From positions 1 to 34,564 of the forward strand of contig NZ_FOQY01000055.1 of the NCBI RefSeq assembly GCF_900113865.1: DNA of 34,564 nucleotides. Reading direction: 5' to 3'. Position numbers and translations under genes: made by a program. The stretch is from Streptosporangium canum (lineage in GTDB: Bacteria > Actinomycetota > Actinomycetes > Streptosporangiales > Streptosporangiaceae). The notes beneath the pieces are model-generated. The model was not told the DNA's origin. It did not search any database and worked only from the letters and a program-made list of their open reading frames with translations. Below, piece after piece: positions 23,475 through 30,925 of the stretch (positions are counted from its first letter, which is position 1; every line of letters begins with the position of its first letter).

Positions 23475-24995
23475 TCAACGGGCGCTCGCGAGCAGGCCGG
23501 CCGCGTGCCGGGCGGCCTGGGCGTTGGAGGTGAACACCGCGGCTCCCGCCGCCCGTACCGCCTCCGCCTGGGCGTTCAGCCCCTGAGGGTCGCCCTCGGA
23601 GCCGACCAGCGCGACGACCACCGGCACGCCCCTGGCGACGGCGGCGGCGATCCCGGGCGCGAGCCGTGCCGAGGGGTCGGGGTCGGCGCCGTGGCCGAGG
23701 ACCACGTCCAGCAGGACGACGTCGCCGGGCGGGACCTCGGCCAGGGCCTCCAGGCGGAGCGTGGGATCGATCATCGGGTGGGCCCTGCCGCGCGTGTAGG
23801 CGTCGTCGCCGAAGTCGGTGAACTCCCCGGTCCCGGCGATCAGCCGGGCCTCGGCGCACAGCGTCCCTCCCGAGTAGAGGCCCCGCAGCGTCCCGGCGCG
23901 CGTGCCGCCCCCGGATCCGTCCGCCCCCTCCGTGCCCGTGCCGGTACGGCCGGCGCCCGCCCCCTCCATGTCCGTGCCGGTACGGCCGGCGCCCGCACCG
24001 CCCGTGTCCCGCCCGCCGGCCCGCGGCCGGTCGTCCGGCGGGGGCGGGGCGGGCGCGGGCCATGACCGCCACGTGGGCACCGCCACCCCGAGCGCGCGCA
24101 GGGCGTTCTCGGCGGCGGCGGTCAGGTCGTCCTGGCCGGGGCCGAGCAGCGCGGTCACCACCGGGGTCCCGAGCTTCGCGACGGCCTCCCGCACGGTGCG
24201 CGCCACCTCAGGGGCGGGAGGCTTGGAGATCAGGACGATCAGCTCGGTCGCCGGATCGGCGTCGAGCGCCTCAAGGGCGCGGAGCGTGGACAGCCCGCCC
24301 ACCTCCTCCGACAGGTCCCTGCCGCCCACCCCCAGCACGTGGCCGACCCCCACGCCCGCCAGGTCCAGCAGGCAGCTCACCTGCTGGGCGCCGGTCCCCG
24401 AGGCGGCCACCAGCCCGACGGGCCCCGGCCGGAGCACGTTGGCGAAACCCAGGCCGGCTCCGGCGATCACGGTGGTGCCGCAGTCGGGTCCCATGACCAG
24501 CACGTCCCGCTCGGCGGCACGCCTTTTGAGCAGCACCTCCTGCTCGACCGGCACGTTGTCGCTGAAGATCATGACGGACAGACCGGCCTCGATCGCGTCC
24601 ATCGCCTCGGCGAACGCGTGCTCCCCCGGCACCGAGACCAGGGCCAGCGTGGCGGCCCGGCCGCGGGCGGCGGTGCGGACGGTGCGCGGCGGGTGCTCGG
24701 CGGCCGTCCCGCCGCCCGTACGGCCCGCCAGGCCGGCCAGGAGCCGGTCCAGCTCGGCGGCGGCCGCCTCCAGCGCGGCCGGGCCGCCGCTCCGGATGGC
24801 GATCAGCAGGTCGGCGGGGCCCGCCTCGGGGAGGTCGAAGCCCAGCTCGGCGGCGATGCCGCGGTTGAGCTCCGTGGCCATCGCCACCACCGCGACCTCC
24901 ACCCCGGGCAGCCCGGTGACCGCCTGGCTGACCCGCATCAGGCTCACCGAGTCGTGGTACACCCCCGTGCGCACGCGGACCAGGTCAGTGCTCAC
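23475..24995 (-). CDS. fdrA: FdrA family protein (AllF), succinyl-CoA-ligase-like subunit of oxamate carbamoyltransferase
   Basis: A 506-residue protein of the FdrA family, which resembles the alpha subunit of succinyl-CoA synthetase: an N-terminal region beginning VRVRTGVYHDSVSLM, a Rossmann-like domain with VMGPDCGTTVIAGAGLGFAN and VAASGTGAQQVSCLLD, and a second domain with SGGTLCAEA and VVLLDVVLGHGADPDP. In E. coli it is AllF of the AllFGH complex. GTG 24995 overlaps the allH stop by 4 nt (GTGA), so the two are probably translated together. Between the two domains is a low-complexity linker containing a 12-residue tandem repeat, not usual for the family and likely a recent expansion. Confidence 0.88.
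   Translation of the reverse strand: MSTDLVRVRTGVYHDSVSLMRVSQAVTGLPGVEVAVVAMATELNRGIAAELGFDLPEAGPADLLIAIRSGGPAALEAAAAELDRLLAGLAGRTGGGTAAEHPPRTVRTAARGRAATLALVSVPGEHAFAEAMDAIEAGLSVMIFSDNVPVEQEVLLKRRAAERDVLVMGPDCGTTVIAGAGLGFANVLRPGPVGLVAASGTGAQQVSCLLDLAGVGVGHVLGVGGRDLSEEVGGLSTLRALEALDADPATELIVLISKPPAPEVARTVREAVAKLGTPVVTALLGPGQDDLTAAAENALRALGVAVPTWRSWPAPAPPPPDDRPRAGGRDTGGAGAGRTGTDMEGAGAGRTGTGTEGADGSGGGTRAGTLRGLYSGGTLCAEARLIAGTGEFTDFGDDAYTRGRAHPMIDPTLRLEALAEVPPGDVVLLDVVLGHGADPDPSARLAPGIAAAVARGVPVVVALVGSEGDPQGLNAQAEAVRAAGAAVFTSNAQAARHAAGLLASAR
23938..23996. repeat. 36-bp tandem repeat inside fdrA encoding a Gly/Thr linker
   Basis: A 23-bp core GTGCCGGTACGGCCGGCGCC plus CGC is identical at 23938-23960 and 23974-23996, period 36. 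In protein it gives GAGAGRTGTDME followed by GAGAGRTGTGTE, in frame, in the linker between the two FdrA domains. Copy number may vary between strains. Confidence 0.8.
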
Positions 24996-25876
24996 TCGCC
25001 CCTGCCCTCCAGACCGACGACGGCGGCCAGGCCGATGCGCAACCCCCAGGCCAGGTCCGCCCCCGAGGTGTGGCCGAGCTGGAGGAGCCGGTGCAGCGCC
25101 GGCTCCAGATCCTGCCGCCCGGCCAGGCCCCGCAGCACGGCGAGCACCTCGCCGCCGGCCTCGCCCCGGGCCGCGCAGTGCAGCAGCGCCGCCGAGATGG
25201 GAGTGGTCCTGCCGCGGGCGTCGAAGGTGACCGCGGCGGCCAGCCAGTCGGCCAGCCAGACGGCCCGCCCGACCCCGGCCGCCGTACCCAGGTGGCGCAG
25301 CGCCACCAGCACCCCGGCGAGCATGTCGTCACCGCTGGGGGTGAGTCCCGGCCCCAGCCCGACGAGCTGCTCGGCGGCCGTGACGCCGCGCAGCAGCGAG
25401 GCCTCGGCGCATCCTTCGGCCAGCAGCTCGGCGGCGGCGTTGCCCTCCAGCCCCGGGCGTCTGGCCGACCGGTCGCACAGCGCGACCAGCCTGGGCAGCG
25501 CGGCCGCCAGCCGTACCGGATCGACCGGGCCGAGCGGCGGAGCCGGGTTCCACCAGCGGTGCGCCCGCAGGCTGAGCCGGCCGACCTCGATCGATCCGTC
25601 GCCGACGTACGCCTCGTCGCCCACCGTGACCCGAGGCATCGGGCCGGTGACCACCATCGCGTTGGGCAGCCGGACGGCCGAACCCGTCACCACCGCGATC
25701 ACCTGTGGTTCGAGCTCGGTACGGACCTCCAGGTAGATCCCGTAGGGGAAGGCCGCCAGCACCCGCGCGGGGCGGCGGGGCGATTCCAGCAGCCGCCGCA
25801 GGGCCGTGCTGGCCGCACCGGTCGCGTCCGTCCGCGGGTGGGCCCGCTGTGCTCTCGGGCGCGTTCCAACGGTCAT
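24992..25876 (-). CDS. allH: DUF2877 family protein, AllH/YlbF-like subunit of oxamate carbamoyltransferase
   Basis: A 294-residue protein of the DUF2877 family (E. coli YlbF, the third member of the AllFGH set). The family core is LVGLGPGLTPSGDDMLAGVLVAL, followed by TTPISAALLHCAARGEA. The frame is open to 26011, but ATG 25876 is the sensible start: it begins with a basic leader MTVGTRPRAQR, and the upstream extension lies in the regulatory region shared with pucR. It is first in the leftward operon, with a GTGA overlap to fdrA, and is divergent from the pucR-type regulator. No signal peptide is seen, so the complex should be cytoplasmic. Confidence 0.85.
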   Translation of the reverse strand: MTVGTRPRAQRAHPRTDATGAASTALRRLLESPRRPARVLAAFPYGIYLEVRTELEPQVIAVVTGSAVRLPNAMVVTGPMPRVTVGDEAYVGDGSIEVGRLSLRAHRWWNPAPPLGPVDPVRLAAALPRLVALCDRSARRPGLEGNAAAELLAEGCAEASLLRGVTAAEQLVGLGPGLTPSGDDMLAGVLVALRHLGTAAGVGRAVWLADWLAAAVTFDARGRTTPISAALLHCAARGEAGGEVLAVLRGLAGRQDLEPALHRLLQLGHTSGADLAWGLRIGLAAVVGLEGRGE

Positions 25877-26069
25877 GAGACCCCCCTCGGCGGGCTCGCG
25901 CCGGTGCCGTGCCCGCCGGCTCGCTCGCTGCGCTCGATCACGGATTCCCCCCATCCACTGAGCCGACGGTAGAACGGTCCCGGAGCCACGCCGTACGGAG
26001 AAAGATGCCAACAGTCAGCTGAAAGGTTGGTTCTTCCTGACAGACGGTTCCATCAGTCACAATCGCTGC
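25877..26069. promoter_or_regulatory. Divergent control region of allH-fdrA-allG and the PucR regulator
   Basis: This 193-nt region holds the promoters of both divergent units. At 26008-26030 there is CCAAC-N2-TCAGCTGA-N3-GTTGG, an 8-bp palindrome inside 5-bp inverted arms, a good candidate site for the PucR-type activator. For pucR, CACAAT (26058-26063) ends 6 nt before ATG 26070, implying a leaderless mRNA. A GAGC-rich repeat (CTCGCTCGCTGCGCTCGATC, 25920-25939) lies nearer allH and has a relative at 30866-30885. Confidence 0.5.
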
Positions 26070-27632
26070 ATGGAACCTCCCGTGCGCCTGGCAAGCACCG
26101 GCACGATCATTCACGGAGTCGCCGTCGGGGAGGTGCTCGGCGTCTCGACGTTGGCCGGAGCACGCCTGATCGCGGGGGAGCGGGGCCTGGGCCGGATCGT
26201 GCAGCGGCTCAACGTGATGGAGGTTCCGGACGTCCTCGCCTGGGTCAAGCCCCACGAGCTGCTGCTCACCACCGGCTACCCGCTGCGCAACACCCCCCAG
26301 TCGCTCGACCGGCTCGTGGCCGACCTGGACGAACGCGGCCTGGCCGCGCTGGCCATCAAGCTCGGCCGCTACCTGGACCGGCTGCCCGAGGAGATGGTGG
26401 AGCAGGCCGACCGGCTGGGTTTCCCGCTGATCCAGCTCCCCGACGACGTCGGCTTCGACGACATCCTCAACCAGGTGCTCACCGACATCCTCAACCGGCA
26501 GGCCGCCGTGCTGGCCCGAGCCGAGGAGGCGCACCGGGCGCTGGTCCAGGTCGTGCTCGCGGGGGGCGGCCTGCGCGAGGTGACGGCCGAGGTGGCCGGG
26601 CTGCTCGACGTGGCCGTGGCCGTGCTGGACGGGACCGGCCAGGTGCTGGCCGCCGCCGGGCCCGCCGAACACCTGGCGGCGCTGCGCGGCACCCCCGAGG
26701 GCCGGCACACCTCGGTCCCCGTCGTCGCGGGCGGCCACCACCACGGCCGGATCGTCGCCTGCGGCCCCGTCGGGTCGGTGAGCGACAGCGACGTCGGAAT
26801 ATTGGAACGTGCCGCCACCGTCGCCGCGCTCGTGGTGACCCGGCAGGAGGCGGTCAACGCGGTCGAGAGCAAATACCGCGCCGACTTCCTGCGCGACGTG
26901 CTCACCGGCCGGGCCGGCGGATCCGAGCGGGTCGCCGCGCGGGCCAAGGCCTTCGGCTGGGACCTGGAGCGCCCGGTCACCGTGCTGGTGGCCGAGCTCG
27001 ACCCGGAGGGCGACGAGCGCGTCGCCCAGGACCGCCTGGTCACCTGCTGGACCGCCGCGATGCGCCGCCACGACCCGCGTGGCGCGGTGGCCGGCTTCTC
27101 CCACGAGGTCGTCACCATCGTGGACGCGGCCGTCGACGCCGGCCGCCTGGCCAAGGACGCCGCGGCGGCCTTCGCCGAATGCCTGCCCGCCACCTTCTCC
27201 ACCGGCGCCAGCCGTACCGCCGCCGGAGCCGAGGCGCTGCCCGAGGCGTACGGCCAGGCCCTGAAGGCGGCCAGGGTCGGCCGTCAGCTCCACGGTCCCG
27301 CGGCGGTCGCCCACTTCGACCAGCTCGGCGTCTACCGCCTGCTCTCGCTGGTCAGCGACACCGCCGAGCTGCACGCCTTCGTCCGCGAGACCCTCGGCCC
27401 GCTCGCCGCCGACGCCGACGCCGAGAACGCCGACCTCCGCCGGACCCTGCAGGTGCTGCTGGACACCAACCTCAACGTCGCCGAGACGGCCCGCCGGCTC
27501 CACTTCCACTACAACACGCTGCGCTACCGCATCGGCAAGCTGGAACGGATGCTCGGCAACTTCACCGAGGACGCCCACCTCCGCCTGAACCTCACCCTCG
27601 CGCTGCACGTCCTGCGGATGCGCGGCATCTGA
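26070..27632 (+). CDS. pucR: PucR-family transcriptional regulator of purine catabolism
   Basis: A 520-residue regulator with the standard PucR layout: N-terminal purine-catabolism regulator domain (about 20-140, with GARLIAGERGLGRIVQRLNVME and LLLTTGYPLR), a central GGDEF-like domain, and a C-terminal helix-turn-helix of the PucR/HTH_30 type (DTNLNVAETARRLHFHYNTL, then RYRIGKLERMLG). PucR of Bacillus subtilis activates purine-degradation genes. Here it stands between the oxamate carbamoyltransferase operon and the permease/Mo-hydroxylase operon, so it probably controls both. ATG 26070 looks leaderless (CACAAT, 6-nt gap). Allantoin or a related ureide is a plausible effector by analogy. Confidence 0.9.
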   Translation: MEPPVRLASTGTIIHGVAVGEVLGVSTLAGARLIAGERGLGRIVQRLNVMEVPDVLAWVKPHELLLTTGYPLRNTPQSLDRLVADLDERGLAALAIKLGRYLDRLPEEMVEQADRLGFPLIQLPDDVGFDDILNQVLTDILNRQAAVLARAEEAHRALVQVVLAGGGLREVTAEVAGLLDVAVAVLDGTGQVLAAAGPAEHLAALRGTPEGRHTSVPVVAGGHHHGRIVACGPVGSVSDSDVGILERAATVAALVVTRQEAVNAVESKYRADFLRDVLTGRAGGSERVAARAKAFGWDLERPVTVLVAELDPEGDERVAQDRLVTCWTAAMRRHDPRGAVAGFSHEVVTIVDAAVDAGRLAKDAAAAFAECLPATFSTGASRTAAGAEALPEAYGQALKAARVGRQLHGPAAVAHFDQLGVYRLLSLVSDTAELHAFVRETLGPLAADADAENADLRRTLQVLLDTNLNVAETARRLHFHYNTLRYRIGKLERMLGNFTEDAHLRLNLTLALHVLRMRGI

Positions 27633-27657
27633 GGGCACGGCCTCTAAACTCTGGAAC

Positions 27658-27879
27658 GTGAACGAGACCTTTGAGCTGGAGACCGACTACATCCCGCTGT
27701 GCGACCTGCTGAAGTACTGTGCCGTCACCGACACCGGCGGCCAGGCCAAGCACTTCATCGCCGAGGGGAACGTCATGGTGGACGGCGAGGTCGAGCTCCG
27801 CAAGACCTGCAAGATCCGCGCCGGCCAGGTCGTCACCGGCGACGGCTTCGAGATCCGCGTCGTCGGCACCGAGGGCTGA
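27658..27879 (+). CDS. Small S4-domain RNA-binding protein (YaaA/RlbA-like)
   Basis: A 73-residue protein that is essentially one S4 RNA-binding domain: IPLCDLLKYCAVTDTGGQAK, FIAEGNVMVDGEVELRKTCK and IRAGQVVTGDGFEIRVV. Proteins of this size and type are annotated as RNA-binding S4 domain or YaaA-like and are linked to ribosomes or tRNA. GTG 27658 lies 7 nt after TAAACT (27645-27650), a clear leaderless arrangement with its own promoter. It therefore seems to be an unrelated housekeeping gene inserted between pucR and the permease operon. Confidence 0.9.
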   Translation: MNETFELETDYIPLCDLLKYCAVTDTGGQAKHFIAEGNVMVDGEVELRKTCKIRAGQVVTGDGFEIRVVGTEG

Positions 27880-28049
27880 TCCCGCCGTGCGCGAGGCGAC
27901 CACTGGTCAGCGGATCAGTTTTGGCAGATCATGACGGTGTAAGGGCGCGAACGCGGGCCTAATGTGCCCGCAACGACAGCATGGGGATTCGCCGGAGGGA
28001 TGCCCGCGGGGCGGCCACCGACCGACGGCCCGGTGAGAGGTGGGGCTTG
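27880..28049. other. Leader region of the permease/Mo-hydroxylase operon
   Basis: A 170-nt region upstream of the permease start. It contains the hairpin GCGGGC-CTAATGT-GCCCGC (27953-27971) in the likely leader and GATC-N10-GATC around 27914-27931. I see no match to the conserved core of the classical purine riboswitch and no convincing -35/-10 pair. The permease ribosome site GAGAGGTGG ends the region. The open frame back to 27981 is not supported as coding. Confidence 0.35.
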
Positions 28050-29471
28050 ATGGTTGCAGGTTGGACCAAACACGGTGACGGCAAGACCCTGGCGCCCGGA
28101 GAGGTCGTCAGGCCGGACGAGAGACTGTCCTGGCCGCGCATGATCGGGTTCGGGGCGCAGCACGTCATCGCGATGTTCGGCGCGACGTTCGTCTTCCCGC
28201 TGGTCATGGGTCTGAGCCCCAACATCGCCATCATGTTCTCCGGCGTCGCGACGATCATGTTCCTGCTCATCGTGAAGGGGAAGATCCCCAGCTACCTCGG
28301 GACGAGCGCCTCGTTCGTGGGCGGGGTGCTGGCCATCCGGGTCTCCTTCGGCGGTGACACGCCCGCCGCCGACGCGATCGTCACCGGGGCGATCCTCGTC
28401 GTCGGCCTGGTGCTCGCGCTCGTGGGCGTGGCGATCCACTACCTCGGCGTGCACATCATCAACCGGATCTTCCCGCCCGTCGTCACCGGCGCGGTCGTCA
28501 TGCTGATCGGGTTCGGCCTGGCCTACGTGGTCGCCGACGTCTACTGGCCGCAGGACCAGTGGATCGCCCTGATCACCATGCTCGTCACCTTCCTGATCAT
28601 CGTGGTCTTCAAGGGGTTCATCGGCCGGATCGGCATCCTGCTCGGCCTGGTCATCGGCTTCGCCCTCTCCTGGGGGGCCGACAGGCTCTTCGGGAACATC
28701 ACCGCCTACAACGCCGCGACCGGCGTGGTCGACACGCATCCGCGGGTGAGTTTCGCCGGTGTGGCGGAGGCCGCCTGGATCGGCTGGCCCGACACCTTCC
28801 TGCCCGACATCAGGTTCTCCGCCGTGCTGCTGGTGCTCCCGGCCGTGATCGCGCTGATCGCGGAGAACATCGGCCACGTCAAGGCGGTCGGCGAGATGAC
28901 CGGCACCGACGTCGACCCCTACATGGGGCGGGCGATCGCGGGCGACGGCGTCGCCACCGTGGTGGCCAGCACCTTCGGCGGCTCCCCGACCACCACCTAC
29001 GCCGAGAACATCGGGGTCATGGCCGCGACGCGGGTCTACTCCACGGCCGCCTACTACATCGCCGCGGTCATCGCGATCCTGTTCGGCCTCTGCCCCAAGT
29101 TCGGCGCGCTGGTCGCGGCGACCCCCGGCGGCGTGCTCGGCGGCATCACGGTGATCCTCTACGGCATGATCGGCCTGCTCGGCGCCAAGATCTGGATCGA
29201 GAACCAGGTCGACTTCTCCAACCCGATCAACATGGTCCCCGTCGGCGCGGGCATCATCCTCGCCATCGGCCCGGTCAAGCAGATGATCGGCTCGCACTTC
29301 GTCCTGGAGGGCATCGCCCTGGGCACCATCGTGGTGGTGGGCGGCTACCACCTGCTGAGGGCGATAGCCCCCGGCACCGGGGACGAGCCCGGCCGGACCG
29401 GCACGGAACCCGGCGGGCCTGAACAGGGCCCCGGTGGCGGGACCGGGCAGCGGGGAGAGGCGTCCGGGTGA
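28050..29471 (+). CDS. NCS2-family xanthine/uracil permease
   Basis: A 473-residue multi-pass nucleobase transporter of the NCS2 (UraA/XanP/PucJK) family, taking up a purine or uracil with protons. Conserved segments are FGAQHVIAMFGATFVFPL in helix 1, FPPVVTGAVVMLIGFGLA, the substrate-site segment PAVIALIAENIGHVKAVGEM with its glutamate, and GGSPTTTYAENIGV. ATG 28050 is selected because GAGAGGTGG precedes it; the frame extends to 27981 without support. Its stop overlaps the GTG of the next gene by 4 nt, so it is the first gene of an operon with the three-subunit molybdenum hydroxylase. Context favours xanthine or a related purine over uracil, which is inference. Confidence 0.92.
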   Translation: MVAGWTKHGDGKTLAPGEVVRPDERLSWPRMIGFGAQHVIAMFGATFVFPLVMGLSPNIAIMFSGVATIMFLLIVKGKIPSYLGTSASFVGGVLAIRVSFGGDTPAADAIVTGAILVVGLVLALVGVAIHYLGVHIINRIFPPVVTGAVVMLIGFGLAYVVADVYWPQDQWIALITMLVTFLIIVVFKGFIGRIGILLGLVIGFALSWGADRLFGNITAYNAATGVVDTHPRVSFAGVAEAAWIGWPDTFLPDIRFSAVLLVLPAVIALIAENIGHVKAVGEMTGTDVDPYMGRAIAGDGVATVVASTFGGSPTTTYAENIGVMAATRVYSTAAYYIAAVIAILFGLCPKFGALVAATPGGVLGGITVILYGMIGLLGAKIWIENQVDFSNPINMVPVGAGIILAIGPVKQMIGSHFVLEGIALGTIVVVGGYHLLRAIAPGTGDEPGRTGTEPGGPEQGPGGGTGQRGEASG

Positions 29472-30337
29472 AGCCGCCGCCCTTCGACTACCACGCCCCC
29501 CGGTCCGTCGGGGAGGCGCTGGAGACCCTCGCCGGCGCCGGGGAGCACGGCAAGGTGCTCGCGGGCGGCCAGAGCCTGATCCCGATGCTCAACATGCGGC
29601 TGGCCGCTCCCGGCCACCTCGTCGACATCAACCGGCTCACCGAGCTGGACACCCTCGACGTGGAGCCCGGCGGCGTCCGGGTCGGCGCGCTGGCCAGGCA
29701 CGCCCGGGTGGAGCGTTCCGAGGAGGTCGCCGCCGCCCAGCCGCTGCTGTGCCAGGCGCTGCGGCTGGTCGCCCATCCGGTGATCCGCAACCGGGGCACG
29801 GTGGTCGGCAGCCTGGTGCACGCCGACCCGGCCGCCGAGCTGCCCGCCGTGCTCGCCCTCCTCGGAGGCTCGGTACGGCTGGCCCGGCCCGGAGCCGTCA
29901 GGGACGTCCCGGCCGCCGGTTTCTTCACCGGCCTCCTGGAGTCCGCGGCCGAGCCGGGCGAGCTGGCCGTCTCCGCCTTCTTCCCCCTGCTCCCCCCGCG
30001 TTCGGGCACCGCGTTCCGGGAGGTGGCCAGGCGGCACGGCGACTACGCCCTCGCCGGGGTCGCGGCGCTGGTCGGCCTGGACGACGACCTGCGGATCACC
30101 GCCGCCAGGGTGGCGTGCGTGAGCGTGGGCCCCGCCCCGGTCCTCGTCGACGTCACCGAGGCCTGCGGCCACCGTCCGCCGGCCTCGGCCGACTGGGCTT
30201 CGGCGGCGCGGGCCGTACAGGAGCGGACCGCTCCGGAGGCCGACATCCACGCGACCGCCGACTACCGGCGTCATCTCACCGGCGTCCTCGCCCAGCAGGC
30301 CCTGCGGGACGCGGCACGGGAGGCGCTCGATGCGTGA
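29468..30337 (+). CDS. FAD-binding subunit of a xanthine dehydrogenase-type molybdenum hydroxylase
   Basis: A 289-residue medium subunit (XdhB/CoxM type) carrying FAD and passing electrons from the iron-sulfur subunit to the acceptor. The two FAD-binding stretches are KVLAGGQSLIPMLNMRLA and HPVIRNRGTVVGSLVHADPA; the second has TVVGS where most relatives have TIGGS or TVGGS. The C-terminal domain is complete. GTG 29468 overlaps the permease stop as GTGA. The 2Fe-2S subunit follows after 50 nt and the molybdopterin subunit comes third, the usual M-S-L order of bacterial operons. Confidence 0.92.
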   Translation: MKPPPFDYHAPRSVGEALETLAGAGEHGKVLAGGQSLIPMLNMRLAAPGHLVDINRLTELDTLDVEPGGVRVGALARHARVERSEEVAAAQPLLCQALRLVAHPVIRNRGTVVGSLVHADPAAELPAVLALLGGSVRLARPGAVRDVPAAGFFTGLLESAAEPGELAVSAFFPLLPPRSGTAFREVARRHGDYALAGVAALVGLDDDLRITAARVACVSVGPAPVLVDVTEACGHRPPASADWASAARAVQERTAPEADIHATADYRRHLTGVLAQQALRDAAREALDA

Positions 30338-30387
30338 GCCGAGCCGGGACGAGGCCGTGGACGCGGCGGAGGAGTGGTGAGCCGACG

Positions 30388-30867
30388 ATGAACATCGCGA
30401 TCACACTGACGGTGAACGGGGTGGTCCGGCAGGCCGAGGTTCCGGGACGGCGGTTGCTGTCGGACTGCCTGCGGCACGATCTCGGCCTGACCGGCACGCA
30501 CGTCGGATGCGAGCACGGGGTGTGCGGATGCTGCACGGTGCTGCTGGACGGGGAGCCGGTCCGGTCCTGCCTGACGTTCGCGGTCACCGTGGACGGGCAC
30601 GACATCACCACGGTGGAGGGGCTCGCCGCCCCCGGCGGCGCGATGTCGCCGGTGCAGCGGGCCTTCGCCGAATGCCACGGCCTGCAGTGCGGTTTCTGCA
30701 CCCCGGGCTTCCTGTGCACGGTCACCGCCCTGCTGCGGGACAACCCGGCGCCGAGCGAGGAGGAGGTGCTGGAGGGCATCTCCGGCAACCTGTGCCGGTG
30801 CACGGGCTACCAGAACATCGTCAAGTCCGTCCACCGCGCGGCCGAGATCATGGCGGAGGAGTCGTGA
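30388..30867 (+). CDS. 2Fe-2S subunit of the molybdenum hydroxylase
   Basis: A 159-residue small subunit (XdhC/CoxS type) with two [2Fe-2S] clusters. The plant-type ferredoxin cluster uses Cys41, Cys46, Cys49 and Cys61 (GCEHGVCGCC, then SC). The helical C-terminal cluster uses Cys101, Cys104, Cys136 and Cys138 (QCGFCTPG, then NLCRCTGY). It carries electrons from the molybdenum centre to FAD. ATG 30388 is the start; GGAGGAG lies about 15 nt upstream, somewhat far. The next gene, the catalytic subunit, starts 58 nt downstream, separated by a GAGC-rich repeat that also overlaps this gene's last codon. Confidence 0.93.
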   Translation: MNIAITLTVNGVVRQAEVPGRRLLSDCLRHDLGLTGTHVGCEHGVCGCCTVLLDGEPVRSCLTFAVTVDGHDITTVEGLAAPGGAMSPVQRAFAECHGLQCGFCTPGFLCTVTALLRDNPAPSEEEVLEGISGNLCRCTGYQNIVKSVHRAAEIMAEES

Positions 30868-30885
30868 GCGAGCGGAGCGAGCGAG
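30866..30885. repeat. GAGC-rich direct repeat motif
   Basis: GAGCGAGCGGAGCGAGCGAG lies between the 2Fe-2S and catalytic subunit genes. A closely related sequence in the opposite orientation sits at 25920-25939 upstream of allH. Such GAGC/GCTC runs recur in intergenic DNA of high-GC actinomycetes; function unknown. Confidence 0.5.
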
Positions 30886-30925
30886 GCGTGAGCGGCGTCC
30901 CGCCGGGCCACGGGGGGAGGGCGGC

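Noticed and set aside
27880..28049. Classical purine riboswitch ahead of the permease
   Set aside because: The conserved loop and junction bases of the guanine/adenine aptamer are not found; only a simple GC hairpin is visible.
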